A stretch of DNA of 64,000 nucleotides from Clostridia bacterium (GTDB taxonomy: Bacteria; Bacillota; Clostridia; Oscillospirales; Acutalibacteraceae), in contig JAKSQK010000002.1 of assembly GCA_024404145.1 (NCBI GenBank), positions 1 through 64,000 on the forward strand, written 5' to 3'. A program made the translations under genes and the position numbers. Below are positions 39,928-52,300 of this stretch, piece by piece; the stretch's first letter is position 1, and each line of letters starts with the position of its first letter. The notes beneath the pieces are model-generated. The model did no database searches, had not been told where the DNA came from, and saw only the letters and a program-made list of their open reading frames with translations.

Positions 39928-40725
39928 ATGATAGACCATGATTTTCATATCCATACAAACTTATCAATATGCGCTAACAGAAATTCTACTCTTGGCATGT
40001 ATGTTGATTTGGCAAAAGAGCAAAACATTAAAAAGATAGCCATAACAAATCATATGTGGGACCATGCGGTTAAGGGCTACGAGGACATCGAGTTTTATTT
40101 CGACCAGAATTTTGATTGGATAAAACCGATGAAAGAAGAAATCAAAAATACCGATACAAAAGGTGTTAAAGTTTTGTTCGGCGCCGAAGCCGAATACAGT
40201 TTCAAAGCCGAGCGCCCCGCCGTTACTCCTGCAGTTGCCGAGCAGATGGATATTCTTTTGATACCTATTTCGCATACTCATCTTGCAATGCCGAGGGAAT
40301 TTTACGAGCCCCATTCAAAGCATATCGACTTTATGATAAAGGCATTTATGGATACCGTTAATTCCGATGTTGCAAAATATACAACCGCCATCGCTCATCC
40401 GTTTATGGCAGTTTGCTGTCCCTACGACCGCTATGCCCTTTTAGACGAGATAACCGATGACCAGTTCAAGCGTTGTTTTTCGGCTGCCGCCGAAAAAGGA
40501 ATTGCAATGGAACTTAACCCGCTTTATATTAAAGATTTACCGCTTGAAAAGGTTCCCGACAGTCCTCTGATAAGAATGTTCCGTATTGCAAAAGATGAAG
40601 GTTGTCTCTTCACCGTAGGCACCGATGCGCATAGCAGTGCCGATATGGATTATTTCAAATTTGCAGAAAACTATGTTAAAGTATTAGACCTTAAAGACTC
40701 GGATTTTCATCCCATAACCAAGTAA
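39928..40725 (+). CDS. PHP-domain metal hydrolase
   Basis: A protein of 265 aa of the polymerase-and-histidinol-phosphatase superfamily. Metal ligands are visible in HDFHIHTN at the N-terminus, FGAEAEY, ISHTHLAM, AIAHPF and GTDAHSS at the C-terminus. The ATG at 39928 is chosen because GGAGG lies about 11 bases upstream; a longer open frame from 39805 crosses the promoter and is not coding. First of three plus-strand genes. Likely a phosphoesterase on a small sugar phosphate; substrate unknown. Confidence 0.82.
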   Translation: MIDHDFHIHTNLSICANRNSTLGMYVDLAKEQNIKKIAITNHMWDHAVKGYEDIEFYFDQNFDWIKPMKEEIKNTDTKGVKVLFGAEAEYSFKAERPAVTPAVAEQMDILLIPISHTHLAMPREFYEPHSKHIDFMIKAFMDTVNSDVAKYTTAIAHPFMAVCCPYDRYALLDEITDDQFKRCFSAAAEKGIAMELNPLYIKDLPLEKVPDSPLIRMFRIAKDEGCLFTVGTDAHSSADMDYFKFAENYVKVLDLKDSDFHPITK

Positions 40726-40735
40726 GAGGTATATT

Positions 40736-42604
40736 ATGCAGTTGTTTTTAGATAAAAGCACAAAACAATTCGAAAACCAAATTAAATTTTTAGAAAACTA
40801 TATTGATATCAAGCTTTCTAATAAGGACGATGCCGACATTTGTCTTTCCGCCACCGCTTTCAGCGACAACTTAAAGGTTAAAAGAGTCGGCAAAAAAGCC
40901 ACCATTTTTTTCAGTAAAAAAAGCGAATTTTTCAAAGGGCTTTTAGAGATAATAAAGAACGAAAACGATGATTTTGAAATGAGTCAAACGGCAGTTTTCG
41001 AAACAAACGGTGTTATGATTGATAATTCAAGAAATGCCGTTATGACGGTCGGCTCAACAAAACTTTTAATCGCTTTTTCCGCCCTTATGGGATTTGACCA
41101 TATCGAACTTTACCTTGAAGATACATTCGAGGCAAACGGCGAACCGTATTTCGGATATATGCGAATGAGATATACAAAAACCGAAATAAGGGGACTAAAC
41201 GAATTTGCAAAAGGTTTCGGAATACTCCTTATCCCCTGCATTCAAACCCTTGCCCACCTAAATCAGATTATGCGGTATAACCGTTATGCAAAAATAAGGG
41301 ATATAGACGATATTCTCCTTATCGGAAACGATGATACATATAAGTTTATCGAAAACTTGATTTCAACTTGGAGAGAATGCGTTGATTCGCCCGTTATCCA
41401 TATAGGTATGGACGAGGCGCATAATCTCGGAAAAGGAAAATACCTCGATAAAAACGGGCTGAAAAACCGTTTTGAAATTATGTGCGATCATCTTAACAGG
41501 GTTGTTGATATTTGCAAAAAATACGAGTTTAAGCCGATGATGTGGAGTGATATGTTCTTTAAGTTTATTGATAAGGACTACTACGGCGATGCAAAAATCG
41601 ACGAAAACCTCGCAAAACTTATCCCTGCCGATGTTGCGCTTATTTACTGGGACTACTACACCATTAAAAAAGAAGACTACGACAAACAAATGAAAAAGCA
41701 TATCTGTTTGCCCAGCGAAATCGGTTTTGCGGGCGGAGCATGGAAATGGAACGGATTTTTGCCCCAAATCGAGCATAGTTTGGAAGTTTCGAGAAATGCG
41801 CTCGAAAGCGCCAAAGAAAACGGCATAAAAACCGTTATTGTTACCGCCTGGGGCGATGACGGCGCCGAATGTCCCGTTTTTTCGGTACTCCCCGTTTTAG
41901 CGCTTTACGGCGAATACGGTTACAGCGAAACACCCTCGGATAATGAGATTTCAAAAATTACAAAAATTCTTTCGGGATATACCCTCGATGATTATAAAGC
42001 CCTCGCCCTTGCCGATGCAACAAAGTATTACGAAAGACAAAACTACCAAAACAACCCTACAAAATATCTTTTATATCAAGATTTATTGATGGGAATGTTT
42101 GATAGGCATATCGGTGTTTGCAATAGGGCGCATTTTGAAAAATGCAGCGCAAAACTCAAAAGCCTGTCAGGCAAAGACAGTAAATTCAACTACCTTTTTA
42201 ATACCGCTTTCAAGTTATGCCGTGTTTTGGAACTTAAATGCGATATGGGAGTCAGAATTAAAAATGCCTATGATAAAAGGGATATTATTTCCCTTAAAAA
42301 GATAAGTGAACAAGAAATTCCGCTTCTGATAAAGCGCCTTGATGCTTTTCATAAAGCATTCAAAAATCAGTGGTACTCGATAAATAAAACGGGCGGATTT
42401 GATGTTCAGGATATAAGACTCGGCGGACTTAAAGCCCGAATTATCTCGGCAAAAGAATTGCTTGATGATTATATTTCAGGAAATATAAACCGCATTGAAG
42501 AACTTGATCAGAAAAGACTGCCCTTTAACGGAAACGATTATCTTGACGGCAAATGTTTAGCAATAAATTCTTGGGGAACTACGGTTTCGCCAAACAAATT
42601 ATAA
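40736..42604 (+). CDS. GH20-family beta-N-acetylhexosaminidase-like enzyme
   Basis: A protein of 622 aa. An N-terminal GH20b-like domain (about residues 1-85) is followed by a TIM barrel with the catalytic Asp-Glu pair in IGMDEAHNLG (about 226-227), typical of substrate-assisted GH20 enzymes, and a helical C-terminal part. No signal peptide. It would release terminal N-acetylglucosamine or N-acetylgalactosamine from imported oligosaccharides (family expectation). Confidence 0.78.
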   Translation: MQLFLDKSTKQFENQIKFLENYIDIKLSNKDDADICLSATAFSDNLKVKRVGKKATIFFSKKSEFFKGLLEIIKNENDDFEMSQTAVFETNGVMIDNSRNAVMTVGSTKLLIAFSALMGFDHIELYLEDTFEANGEPYFGYMRMRYTKTEIRGLNEFAKGFGILLIPCIQTLAHLNQIMRYNRYAKIRDIDDILLIGNDDTYKFIENLISTWRECVDSPVIHIGMDEAHNLGKGKYLDKNGLKNRFEIMCDHLNRVVDICKKYEFKPMMWSDMFFKFIDKDYYGDAKIDENLAKLIPADVALIYWDYYTIKKEDYDKQMKKHICLPSEIGFAGGAWKWNGFLPQIEHSLEVSRNALESAKENGIKTVIVTAWGDDGAECPVFSVLPVLALYGEYGYSETPSDNEISKITKILSGYTLDDYKALALADATKYYERQNYQNNPTKYLLYQDLLMGMFDRHIGVCNRAHFEKCSAKLKSLSGKDSKFNYLFNTAFKLCRVLELKCDMGVRIKNAYDKRDIISLKKISEQEIPLLIKRLDAFHKAFKNQWYSINKTGGFDVQDIRLGGLKARIISAKELLDDYISGNINRIEELDQKRLPFNGNDYLDGKCLAINSWGTTVSPNKL

Positions 42605-42616
42605 GAGATAAAAATA

Positions 42617-43276
42617 ATGATTTTTGAAAATTTGGACAGAATAGTTTTCGCAGGTGATTCGGTAACCGATATGGGAAGCGCCCAACCCGTAGGCGAGGGA
42701 CTTTTTGATAACCTCGGCAAAGGATATGTAAGAGTTGTTGACAGTATGCTCGCCGTTTGGTATCCCGAACTCAAATTAAGAATTACAAACTCCGGTATAA
42801 GCGGAAATACAAGCCGTGATTTACTTGCCCGTTTCGACCGTGATGTTATAGACCTTAAACCGGACTGGCTCTCTATTTGCATAGGAATTAACGATGTTTG
42901 GCGCCAATTCGACAGTCCGGCTATATTAAGCGATCAGGTTGATTTAGAGGAATATACAAGCAACCTTACAACAATGATTAAACGAGCAAAAAGTGAGCTT
43001 AATCTTAAAGGTTTGTTTATTATATCCCCATATTTTATGGAGCCCTGCAAAGATGACGCTATGCGCAAAAGAATTGACGAATATGTTGCTGTTTGCAAAA
43101 AACTCGCAAAAGAATTCCAATGCACTTATATCGACTTTCAAGCGGTTTATGACGACTATCTTAAATACCGCCATTCCTCATATATAACTTGGGATAGAAT
43201 TCATCCGAATCAGGTTGGCGCAACCCTTATGGCAAGAGAATTCTTAAAGCATTGCGGTTTTGATTTCAACCGTTAA
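42617..43276 (+). CDS. SGNH/GDSL-family esterase
   Basis: A hydrolase of 219 aa. Block I FAGDSVTD (nucleophile Ser15), block II SGISGNTS, block III IGINDVW and block V WDRIHPNQ (Asp and His near residues 193-196) give a complete catalytic set. No signal peptide. Such proteins often deacetylate sugars; with the GH20-like enzyme 12 bases upstream, a role in removing acetyl groups from imported glycans is plausible (inference). Confidence 0.85.
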   Translation: MIFENLDRIVFAGDSVTDMGSAQPVGEGLFDNLGKGYVRVVDSMLAVWYPELKLRITNSGISGNTSRDLLARFDRDVIDLKPDWLSICIGINDVWRQFDSPAILSDQVDLEEYTSNLTTMIKRAKSELNLKGLFIISPYFMEPCKDDAMRKRIDEYVAVCKKLAKEFQCTYIDFQAVYDDYLKYRHSSYITWDRIHPNQVGATLMAREFLKHCGFDFNR

Positions 43277-43302
43277 AAATTTATTTTTAATATTTTTCAT
43301 AT

Positions 43303-43336
43303 AAAAAACCTCCGGAATAATTCCGGAGGTTTTTTG
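43303..43336. terminator. Bidirectional terminator between the SGNH gene and the giant surface protein gene
   Basis: Perfect inverted repeat AAAACCTCCGGAAT...ATTCCGGAGGTTTT with T-tracts on both strands between convergent genes. Confidence 0.9.
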
Positions 43337-43342
43337 TTATTA

Positions 43343-46300
43343 TTATTCTTCTTGTTGTTTCTTCTTTTTCTTGAAGATTATAAGGAGAATTGTTGCGGCA
43401 GCGGCAATTATGATAAGTCCTGCACCGCCGAAAATCAATATATAGAGAAGTGTATTATCGCCTTCGTCGGGGTCATAAATGAGCTTAACTTTAAGGCCTT
43501 TGCCCTCAACTAAATTGATTTTCTTGAAGACATACTTCTTACCGTTATCAAGGTTAAGATAGACACGCTTCTTGCCGAGGTTTTGAATGTTGTTGAACAC
43601 TGCAATACCCTTTTCGTTGGTTATTGCATAGCCGTTGCTTTCGATGAATACCGGCATATCGGTCATCTTCTTGCCGTCGGCATCAAAGAGCATACACATT
43701 ACCATGCATTTGCTCTTTACAACAACATCGTCTGAATCGACATCGATAATATCATCATCAATATCAGAAACATCGCTGCCGTCGTCAAAGACATCGTCTT
43801 CATTTCCTTCGCCGTTATCATTATTCAAATGATAAATTATCATAGGAACGGTAATTGACTGACATTCCTCAACATTGAGTTCGATGCAGAAGATTTCTCT
43901 GCCGTCCTTCTGGCTTATTAGGTAGAGCGTATATTTTCCGGGTTTAAGACCCTTGAACGAATATGCGCCTTCTTCATTTGTAACCGAAGTTTTATTGCCG
44001 GGTTTAAGTACCATCTTGATACCCTTCATCGGCTCTAAATCTTCATCGCAAACCATACCGTTAATATCAGAATCGGTAAGAGCTGCCTCGCCGGACCAGT
44101 CGCCGTCATCGAATTGAGAGTCATCATAGTAGAATACGAATACGGAATCATCGTACTTCATCTTTTTATAGTTGTTTCCGCCGCTTACGAAGCCCTTAGA
44201 ATCGAACATATTTGTATATTTTCTGCCTTCTGTAAGCATCAGACTATGGAAGTAGCCCTTTCCGTATTTACCGTTGTTCATCTGAACCTTAACGGTTGCA
44301 ATACCGTCAACTACCAACGCATCATCGGGAACCGAGAAAGCAATTTCGAAATAGTATCTGTCGGGGTCATAGAACTGGTTAACAGAAAGTGTTTTATACT
44401 CGCCGTTTACATCAAGATATTTGATTTCGGGCGTAATGCCGACAGAGTTCATATTTATATATTTACCGGTGAAGTAATATGTTTCACCCTTTTTAAGACC
44501 AAATGTATTACCGTAGGTCTTATCTTTCTCTGTACCGTTAGAATAAATCATTGTATCGGGTTCATCTTTATAATCGGGAGAGAAGAATCCATCGGGTTGT
44601 TCAACATATCTTAAATTGATGCTCTTTTCAATTTCCCATGCAGCATCGCCGAGAACAAAGTCGCTGTTAAGAACAAGGTTGTTACCTATCTTTTTGCCGT
44701 TGGCATCAAGTTCATAAATTGAAACATCGCCCCAATAACCGGCATTACCTGCACGAGCAGTAAGGAATAAGAAGATATTACCGTCGCCGGTAGTTCTTAT
44801 CTCATCGTTAGTTGTAAATCTTCTTATTTTGCCGTCGCTTGATTTATATGTATAAGAATCGATCGAAACTGTAGAAGAAGAAACATTTCCCGAATCGTTG
44901 ATTACATACTGTCCTTCTTTCTTATCATATAAACAGTTGTAAATTGAAATATAAGGTGTTTGATCTTCAAATTTAACAGAGGAAACTTTATCCTTATATT
45001 CAACCTGATAATAAGAATTAGGTTTGAGCATTATATGCTGCTTAAACTGAGCATAGTCATCAGGGTTACGATAGATAGCCATACCGGGCTTCGGAGGATT
45101 AGTCTTAGAGAAGTAATTCTCGGGGAACTCAGTGAATATGAAGTTGTAGAAATGACCGCTGTTAGCAGACTTAGTCCATTCACTGGCATCTCCCGTTGAG
45201 AAATCTCCGTTTTCGAGCAACTGTTCGCCTACCGGTTTGCCATCTTTACATTCATAAAGCAATGCATTTGCAAGATAACCGGATGTTACAGCGCCCGATA
45301 CCTTGAACTTAAACTTAAAGTTGTCGAGGCTTTCGGAAATACCGCTCGGAGTAAAGATATAAGTTTTCTTATATTCGGTCTTCGAATCGATAACCTCAGC
45401 ATCTTCAACAGCCGTAAATCCTTCCGCAGTATTGAGCAAAATCTCGGGGCCTATATCCTTATTCTGATATCCTTCGTTAGCAAACTTGTAGTTAACCGAG
45501 AAGATATACTCCTTACCGTTTTGAACGGTTGCGGTATTCTCAACAAATGCCTGTGTTTCACCGGCGTATTTAACCTTGCCGTCTTCACCGAGTTTTGAAT
45601 CATAGCCGTTCTTACCGGTAAAGATAAGCAAATTGGGTTTAAGCATTCTGAAATAGTAAATGGAAATTTCTCTGAGTTCCTTGTTGAGTCCTTCGGAGAA
45701 TGTCCATTTAGAAGACTCTTTACCTGCAGTATTGAGATACGGGTCAGAAATAAGGTTATTTCCTTTATCGGTACCCTGAGCAGTCAATTCATAAAGCTCA
45801 AAGTTCGAGAATGTTCCGTCGATATTTTTAGAGTTTATATTAACACCTACGGTTGCATTCTTACCGCTTACTAAGTTAGCAGGTGTTTTGAACTTGTAAA
45901 CCGTATTATACATATCGGAAACATTGTTGGAGTAAGTACCTATCTTAGAAGTTGTACCCGATTTTGTTTTGAGTTCAACATAAGGTTTCGCCTTGCTGTC
46001 GCCGTTGTACTTACTGCCGAATCTCAAAACATAATTTGTATTCGGTTTAAGCGTGACGCTTGTCGTAATCTTTCCGGTAGAACCGCTGACATAAGCGCCT
46101 ATCGGAGTTGTATCGGCAAACTGACCGTCGGCAACATTGCTTGTATTAACCTTTTTAACCTCAGTCGTATTTTCAATATTCCAGAAAGTAAATATCTTGT
46201 TATAATCCTTGCTTCCGGCAGCAGCAAACGAGAAGTTGCCGTTCGGAAGGAGGTTATAACCGTATTTACCGCTTAAACTGATAGGTCTTATCTGAACATT

Positions 46301-49300
46301 TGTAAATTCAACAGTTCCGCCTTTTGCACCTATTACTATCTTAAAGTTCTTATCGGAAGTTCCGAGCATATTTGCTTCCGGTGTTGAAATTACAGCAGCA
46401 TAGTGCTTTCCTTCAACATTATCAACCGTTGTATCTATCTTTGCTCCTATATCGGAAGCGGATACATACTCGCCGGAAGCGCTAAGGAAGTAGTAATTAA
46501 CATCTAACTTACCGCCGCCTGTTGCATTTACATCGATATCAACCTTATAGTTGGATTTCGGCTGTAAATCACATTTGGTTGAAATAAGCGAACTTGTATT
46601 GCCGTTTGTAACCTTTACGACAGTAGTATGAGGTTCAGCATCGAAGAAACCGTCAGGAATATCATACATCGAAATAAGGTCTTTATTTCCGTCGATACTC
46701 CAAATTTCCTTCGGAGCAGATAAAACATGATTCGGCAAATTACACGGGTTGTTACCGTTTATGCTCAAACATTCGCCGTGTTTATATGCCGTTTTAAGGT
46801 CAACCGTATCATTGCAAATAGGAGTGATTAAGTTGCCTGTTTCGGTGTCAACCTCGCCGGTTGAAGCATTGAGCAAATAGAGTTCGGGCTCGGAGAATAT
46901 AAAGGAGTTATTATAGTTGCGCTCCGATATACCGTTACCGTTATGCTCTGCGTTACCTATGAGAATTGCATTATGAACACCATTTGCAATGGTTGAAAAA
47001 GCAGTGCCTACACGAATCTGTAAAATAGAAGTATAGGTATTAGTTTCGGGGTCATATTCGGAATAAAGGTCGGGACCCTTAGTTGTACCTTCTTCGTTTT
47101 TGTTTTCTATGCCGTCATAAGTATGGTCATCGTTATCGGCATAACCGGGTTCTGAATAAGAGCCCTGAATACTATTTCCGTTTTCATCTCTTAAATCGGA
47201 AGAACCTCTGATAACAGAAGTAATCGGATAGGTACCGCTAAGCATTTTTGCCTTAAAGGTCAACTTAACAAAGGTAAATCCGCTTTCGTTCTTATGCTGC
47301 GACTTAACATAATTCTTAATGTTTAACGGAACGAAAACATTGGCAACGGTTTCTTTGCCCGGAGAATTTCCGCCAACAAGAATCATTTTTGATTTGCCGA
47401 GAGTTAAGTTCGTAATCTCGGTAAAGCCCTTATCGCTGTAAAACTTACCGTTATACATACAGTTAGGGTCGCCGCATTCGCAGGAATAATATGCCTTAGT
47501 ACCGGTTGTGGTACTTGTCGGGTTAACCTGCTTATGATATTGGAAATTATAATACTTAAAGAAATTTTCGGGGATAGTATCGGCAGTAACATTTGAGGTG
47601 CTTCCGTCAATACTCCACATTTCCTTAGGAGCCGATAAAATATGGTTGCTGTAAGCGCAGGGGTTATCGTAATGCTCATAAGACTTATTGAAATTCAAAG
47701 TCTCATCACAGATAGGAGCAATAAGGTTACCGGTTGATTCAATAACACCGCCCGGTGCGATATAATCAGATGCTATATCGCCTCCGCCGAGTACTTCTTT
47801 TGTTTCGCCGGTACTCTTGTTTATATAAACCTGCTTCGGATTTATAAAGTAGAGTTCGGGGTCGCAGAATGCAAATGAAACATTGCTGTCGGTTTCTGCG
47901 GAATAACCCTTACCGTTATGCTCGGCATTACCTATAAGGATAGCATCATGAATACCGCTGTTAAGAGTTGACCATGAAACGCCGATTCTAATACGGACAA
48001 CGGCTGTATATTGGCAAGTTTCCTCATTAAAGTTTGAATAAAGAATCGGGTTTCCGTTTTCATTAAAGCCGCCCATACTTGTTGTATTATCGGCATCATC
48101 AGGCTCGGAATATGAGCCCTGAATATTTTGTCCTTGTGAGTCGGTTTGGTCGGAAGAACCACGGATTCTTGAAATTATAGGTTTATTGCCTTCTATCATT
48201 CTTGCAGTAAACCTAATGCGCATATAAGCGTATCCGTCGTTTGCTTTGTATTTGTCGGTATAGTATGGCTTTAAGTTGAGCGGAACATAAACATTGTTAT
48301 TAGCACCGCCGCCGACAGTAATCATTTTTGATGTACCGTAATTTATATTGGTAACCTCGGTAAGTCCAAAATCGCTGTAATACTTACCGTCATAGATACA
48401 GTCCTTATTGCCGCAGTCGCATGAGTAGTATGCCTTATGACCGGTTGTAGTCGGAGTCGGGTTTACCTTATCATGCTTAACAAACGGATAATATTTGATT
48501 ATATCATCATCAATGGCAGCGGCTTTTACTAACGACTTATCGCCGTCAACACTCCAATTATCCTGCGGAGCCGACAAAATATGATTGCTTTCAGCGCAGG
48601 GGTTGCCGGTATGAACATAACTGCTGTTGAGATTTAATGTTTCATCACAGATAGGAGCAATAAGGTTGCCGGTTGATTCATTAACACCGCCCGGTGCGAT
48701 ATAATCAGATGCTATATCGCCTCCGCCGAGTACTTCTTTTGTTTCGCCGGTACTCTTGTTTATATAAACCTGTTTCGGATTTATGAAGTAGAGTTCGGGG
48801 TCGCAGAATACAAACGCGACTGAACTATCTGTTTCGGATGAATACGAACCTCCGTTATGCTCGGCATTACCTATAAGGATAGCATCGTGAACACCGTTTG
48901 CAAGAGTACTCCATGATGTCTTTGTGCCGAGTTTGATTACTGCGGTATATTCGCAAGTTTCCTTGTTATAGCTTGAATAGAGAATCGGATTTCCTTGGTC
49001 ATTAAATCCGCCTTCGGTTGTTGTATTATCAACATAGTCAGGTTCAGAATAAGAGCCCTGAATTTTTTGTCCCTGTGAGTTAGTTTGGTCGGAAGAACCA
49101 CGGATTCTCGAAACGATCGGCTTTTCACCGTTATACATTCTTGCCTTAAATCTGATTCTGAAATAAGAGTAATCGCCAACGCAATATTCCGGATGAGCTT
49201 TTGCAAATTCGCTGACATTAATAGGAACAAATACATTGTTATTAGCACCGTTCAAAACGGTAATCATCTTTGTAGTGCCGTAGGTGATACTATCTAATTC

Positions 49301-52300
49301 GTGAACACCCTTATCACTATAATATTTGCCCTTATACTGACATTCATTATCTTCGCATTCGCAGGTATAATATGCCTTTGTACCGGTTACGGTTCTTGTC
49401 GGATTAACCTGCTTATGATATACGAAATAATGGGTAAAGTATTTAGCATCCGGTATGTTTTCAACCTTGATACCGTTGTTCTTGTTTTCGCCGTCGATAT
49501 TCCAAGTATCCTTCTGTGCCATTAAGAGATGGCTTGAAGAAACTGTCGGGTCGCCGGTGTATTCATAGGTTTTATCCATATTCTGCGTTGTCTGTTCGCA
49601 GATAGGAGCAATAAGGTTACCGGTTGTCTTATCAACTGCTTCAAAAAGCTTTTCTTCGGTTGAAATATCTTTTTGAATATCAATAAAGTAAAGCTCGGGC
49701 TGGGTAAATGAGAAAGAAGCGGAAGAATTGCTTTCGCCGGTAAATGTTCCGCCGTTATGTTCGCTATGACCTATAAGAATAGCATCGTGAATACCGCTTG
49801 AAAGCGAACTCCAACTAACGCCAACACCAAGACGGAGAACTGCAACATAGGTGTTTGTCTTCTCATCATACTTGCAGTAAAGGTCGGGGCTTAGGCAGGT
49901 TTTATTGTCGTTTTCATTTTCGATGGCGCCATCATAAACCGAGTCGGAGTTGTCAACATAGTCCTTCTCAGCATGAGAACCTTCTTTGCCTGTACTCTTA
50001 TCGCCTCGAACTCTCGAAACTATCGGCTTAGCACCGCTGTACATTCTTGCCTTAAAGGTAAGTAAAACATAGCTGTAACCGCCGGCATCTTTATATTTAC
50101 TGTTTAATTTGTTTGAAATATTAAGCGGAATATAGGCATTATCGTTTGAGCCGCCGCCAACCGTAATCATCTTCGCTTTACCAAGTATCAATGTTGATTC
50201 ATCGGTAATTTCGGTCATTCCCTTATCAGAGAACTTTCTTCCCTTGTAAATACAATCGGGGTCGGTACATACGCATTCGTAATACTCTTTATGGCCCTCG
50301 GTAGTCATTGTAGGATCTTCTTGTTTTACAAGTTGGAATCTGTAATCGAAATACTTGGGCTCAAAGTTATCGTAAATAACCATTGAGGCATCGCCGTCAG
50401 TACTCCACTTATTAAGAGGAGCGGTTAAGATATGGTCTGCCTCTGTATATGGGTCTTTCTTGTACTGATATGCCTTTAATTCGCCGTCTTTTTCGCCCTT
50501 ATTCAAGTTTTCTTCGCAAATAGGAGGCATAAGGTTGCCGGTTGAAAGGTCAACCGCACCCGGCGCGATATAATCGGATGCTATATCGCCTTCGCCGAGT
50601 TCTTTTTTCGTTTCGCCGGTTTTCTTATTTATATAAAAATCTTTTGCATTTACAAAGTAAAGTTCGGGCTGGGTAAAGGAGAAAGAAGCGGAAGAATTGC
50701 TTTCGCTGAACGCTCCGCCGTTATGCTCTCCGTTACCTATAAGGATAGCATCGTGAGCGCCGGTAGAAACGGTACTCCAATCCTTTCCGACACCAAGACG
50801 GATTATTGCAACATATTCGAAAGTATCTTCATTGTAACTGCAATAAAGGTCGGGCTTTCCGTCGACAATTCCGTCATAAACCTCATCGGAGTTTTCAACA
50901 TAATCCTTTTCGGCATGAGAACCTTCTTTGCCTGTACTCTTATCGCCTCGAATTCTTGAAACTATCGGCTTTTCGCCGTTAAACATACGGGCTTTGAATC
51001 TTAACTGAACATAAGAATATCCATCGGAATCCTTATATTCATCTTTTACATATTTGGTTAAATCAAGCGGGATATAGGCATTGCTGAACGAACCCGACTT
51101 TATGGTAATCATCTTAGCATAGGTGATTTTAAGTTCGTTTTCGGGATCGGTAATTTCGGTTAGTCCCCTATCCCAATATTTCTTTCCGTTATATATGCAG
51201 TCGTCTTTTCCGCAATTGCAGATATAATGCGCTTTTGAACCCTCGGTAGTAGCGGTCGGGTCAACCTGTTTTTGATATTCAAATTTATAAGCGCCGAAAT
51301 ATTTTTCGGGAATTTCTTCCATTTTAACATCGTTCGGATTACCGTCGATACTCCATTTGTTAAGCGGAGCAAACATCATATTATTATCGGCAGTCCACGG
51401 GTTGTTTTTATGTTCATAATAATTGCTGCCGAAGTTTACGGTTTCTTCGTTGATGGAAGGAAGAAGATTTCCGGTAGAAGTATCAACTTCGCCTGTTGTA
51501 GCGTTAAGAAGATACATTTCGGGGCTTGAGAACGAGAAGGCGACTGATTTATCGTTTTCGCTGTAACCTGTACCGTTATGCTCGGCAGTACCGATAACGA
51601 TGGCATCGTGAACTCCGCCTTTTTCTTCAATTGTTGACCACCATTTGCCGACAACAAGTTTAACTACGGCTTCAAATTTACCGGTTTCTTTATCTATTCT
51701 CGAATAAAGTACCGGCGGTTGTCCCGGCTCTGCGGGTGTAGAATTCTTATTATCCGCAAAATCGGGCTCTGAATACGCACCTTTGCCCTGCGGCTGGTCA
51801 GAAGAGCCACGAACTCTTGAAACAATCGGCTTAGCGTTATCTCCGCCTTCGATAATTCTTGTCTTGAAAGAAACCTTAACAAAGACAGAGCCGACTAACT
51901 CATCGGTATAATCTACAATATGCTCGGGTTTTACAACACCGCTTAAATTAAGGGGAACAAAAACATTGGTATTGCTGCCCTTGCCTATTGTTATCATCTG
52001 GAACTTTTTGATGATAATTTCACTTTCGGCGGCTTCTGTATAACCTTTATCAAAATATTTTTTATCCTTAAAGCAGCAGTCGGCCGCATTACATGAGCAG
52101 TAATAATGCTCTTTGTTGCCGTCTTCATCTTCGGTAGGAGCTTTATAAGGAATATAAGTGAATTTATGTGTACTGTCAAAGAACTTTGTAGGAACATCTG
52201 CTTTTTCGGTTTCTCCTTCGCCGAAGCGGAAGAAATCTTTAACACGGGCAGAAGAAATAAAATCAGAAACGCTTGTATAAATAATATCTTCGCCCTTGTC

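Noticed and set aside
43343..43600. Sortase anchor at the end of the giant protein
   Set aside because: There is a membrane helix and a lysine tail but no LPXTG-like motif before it.
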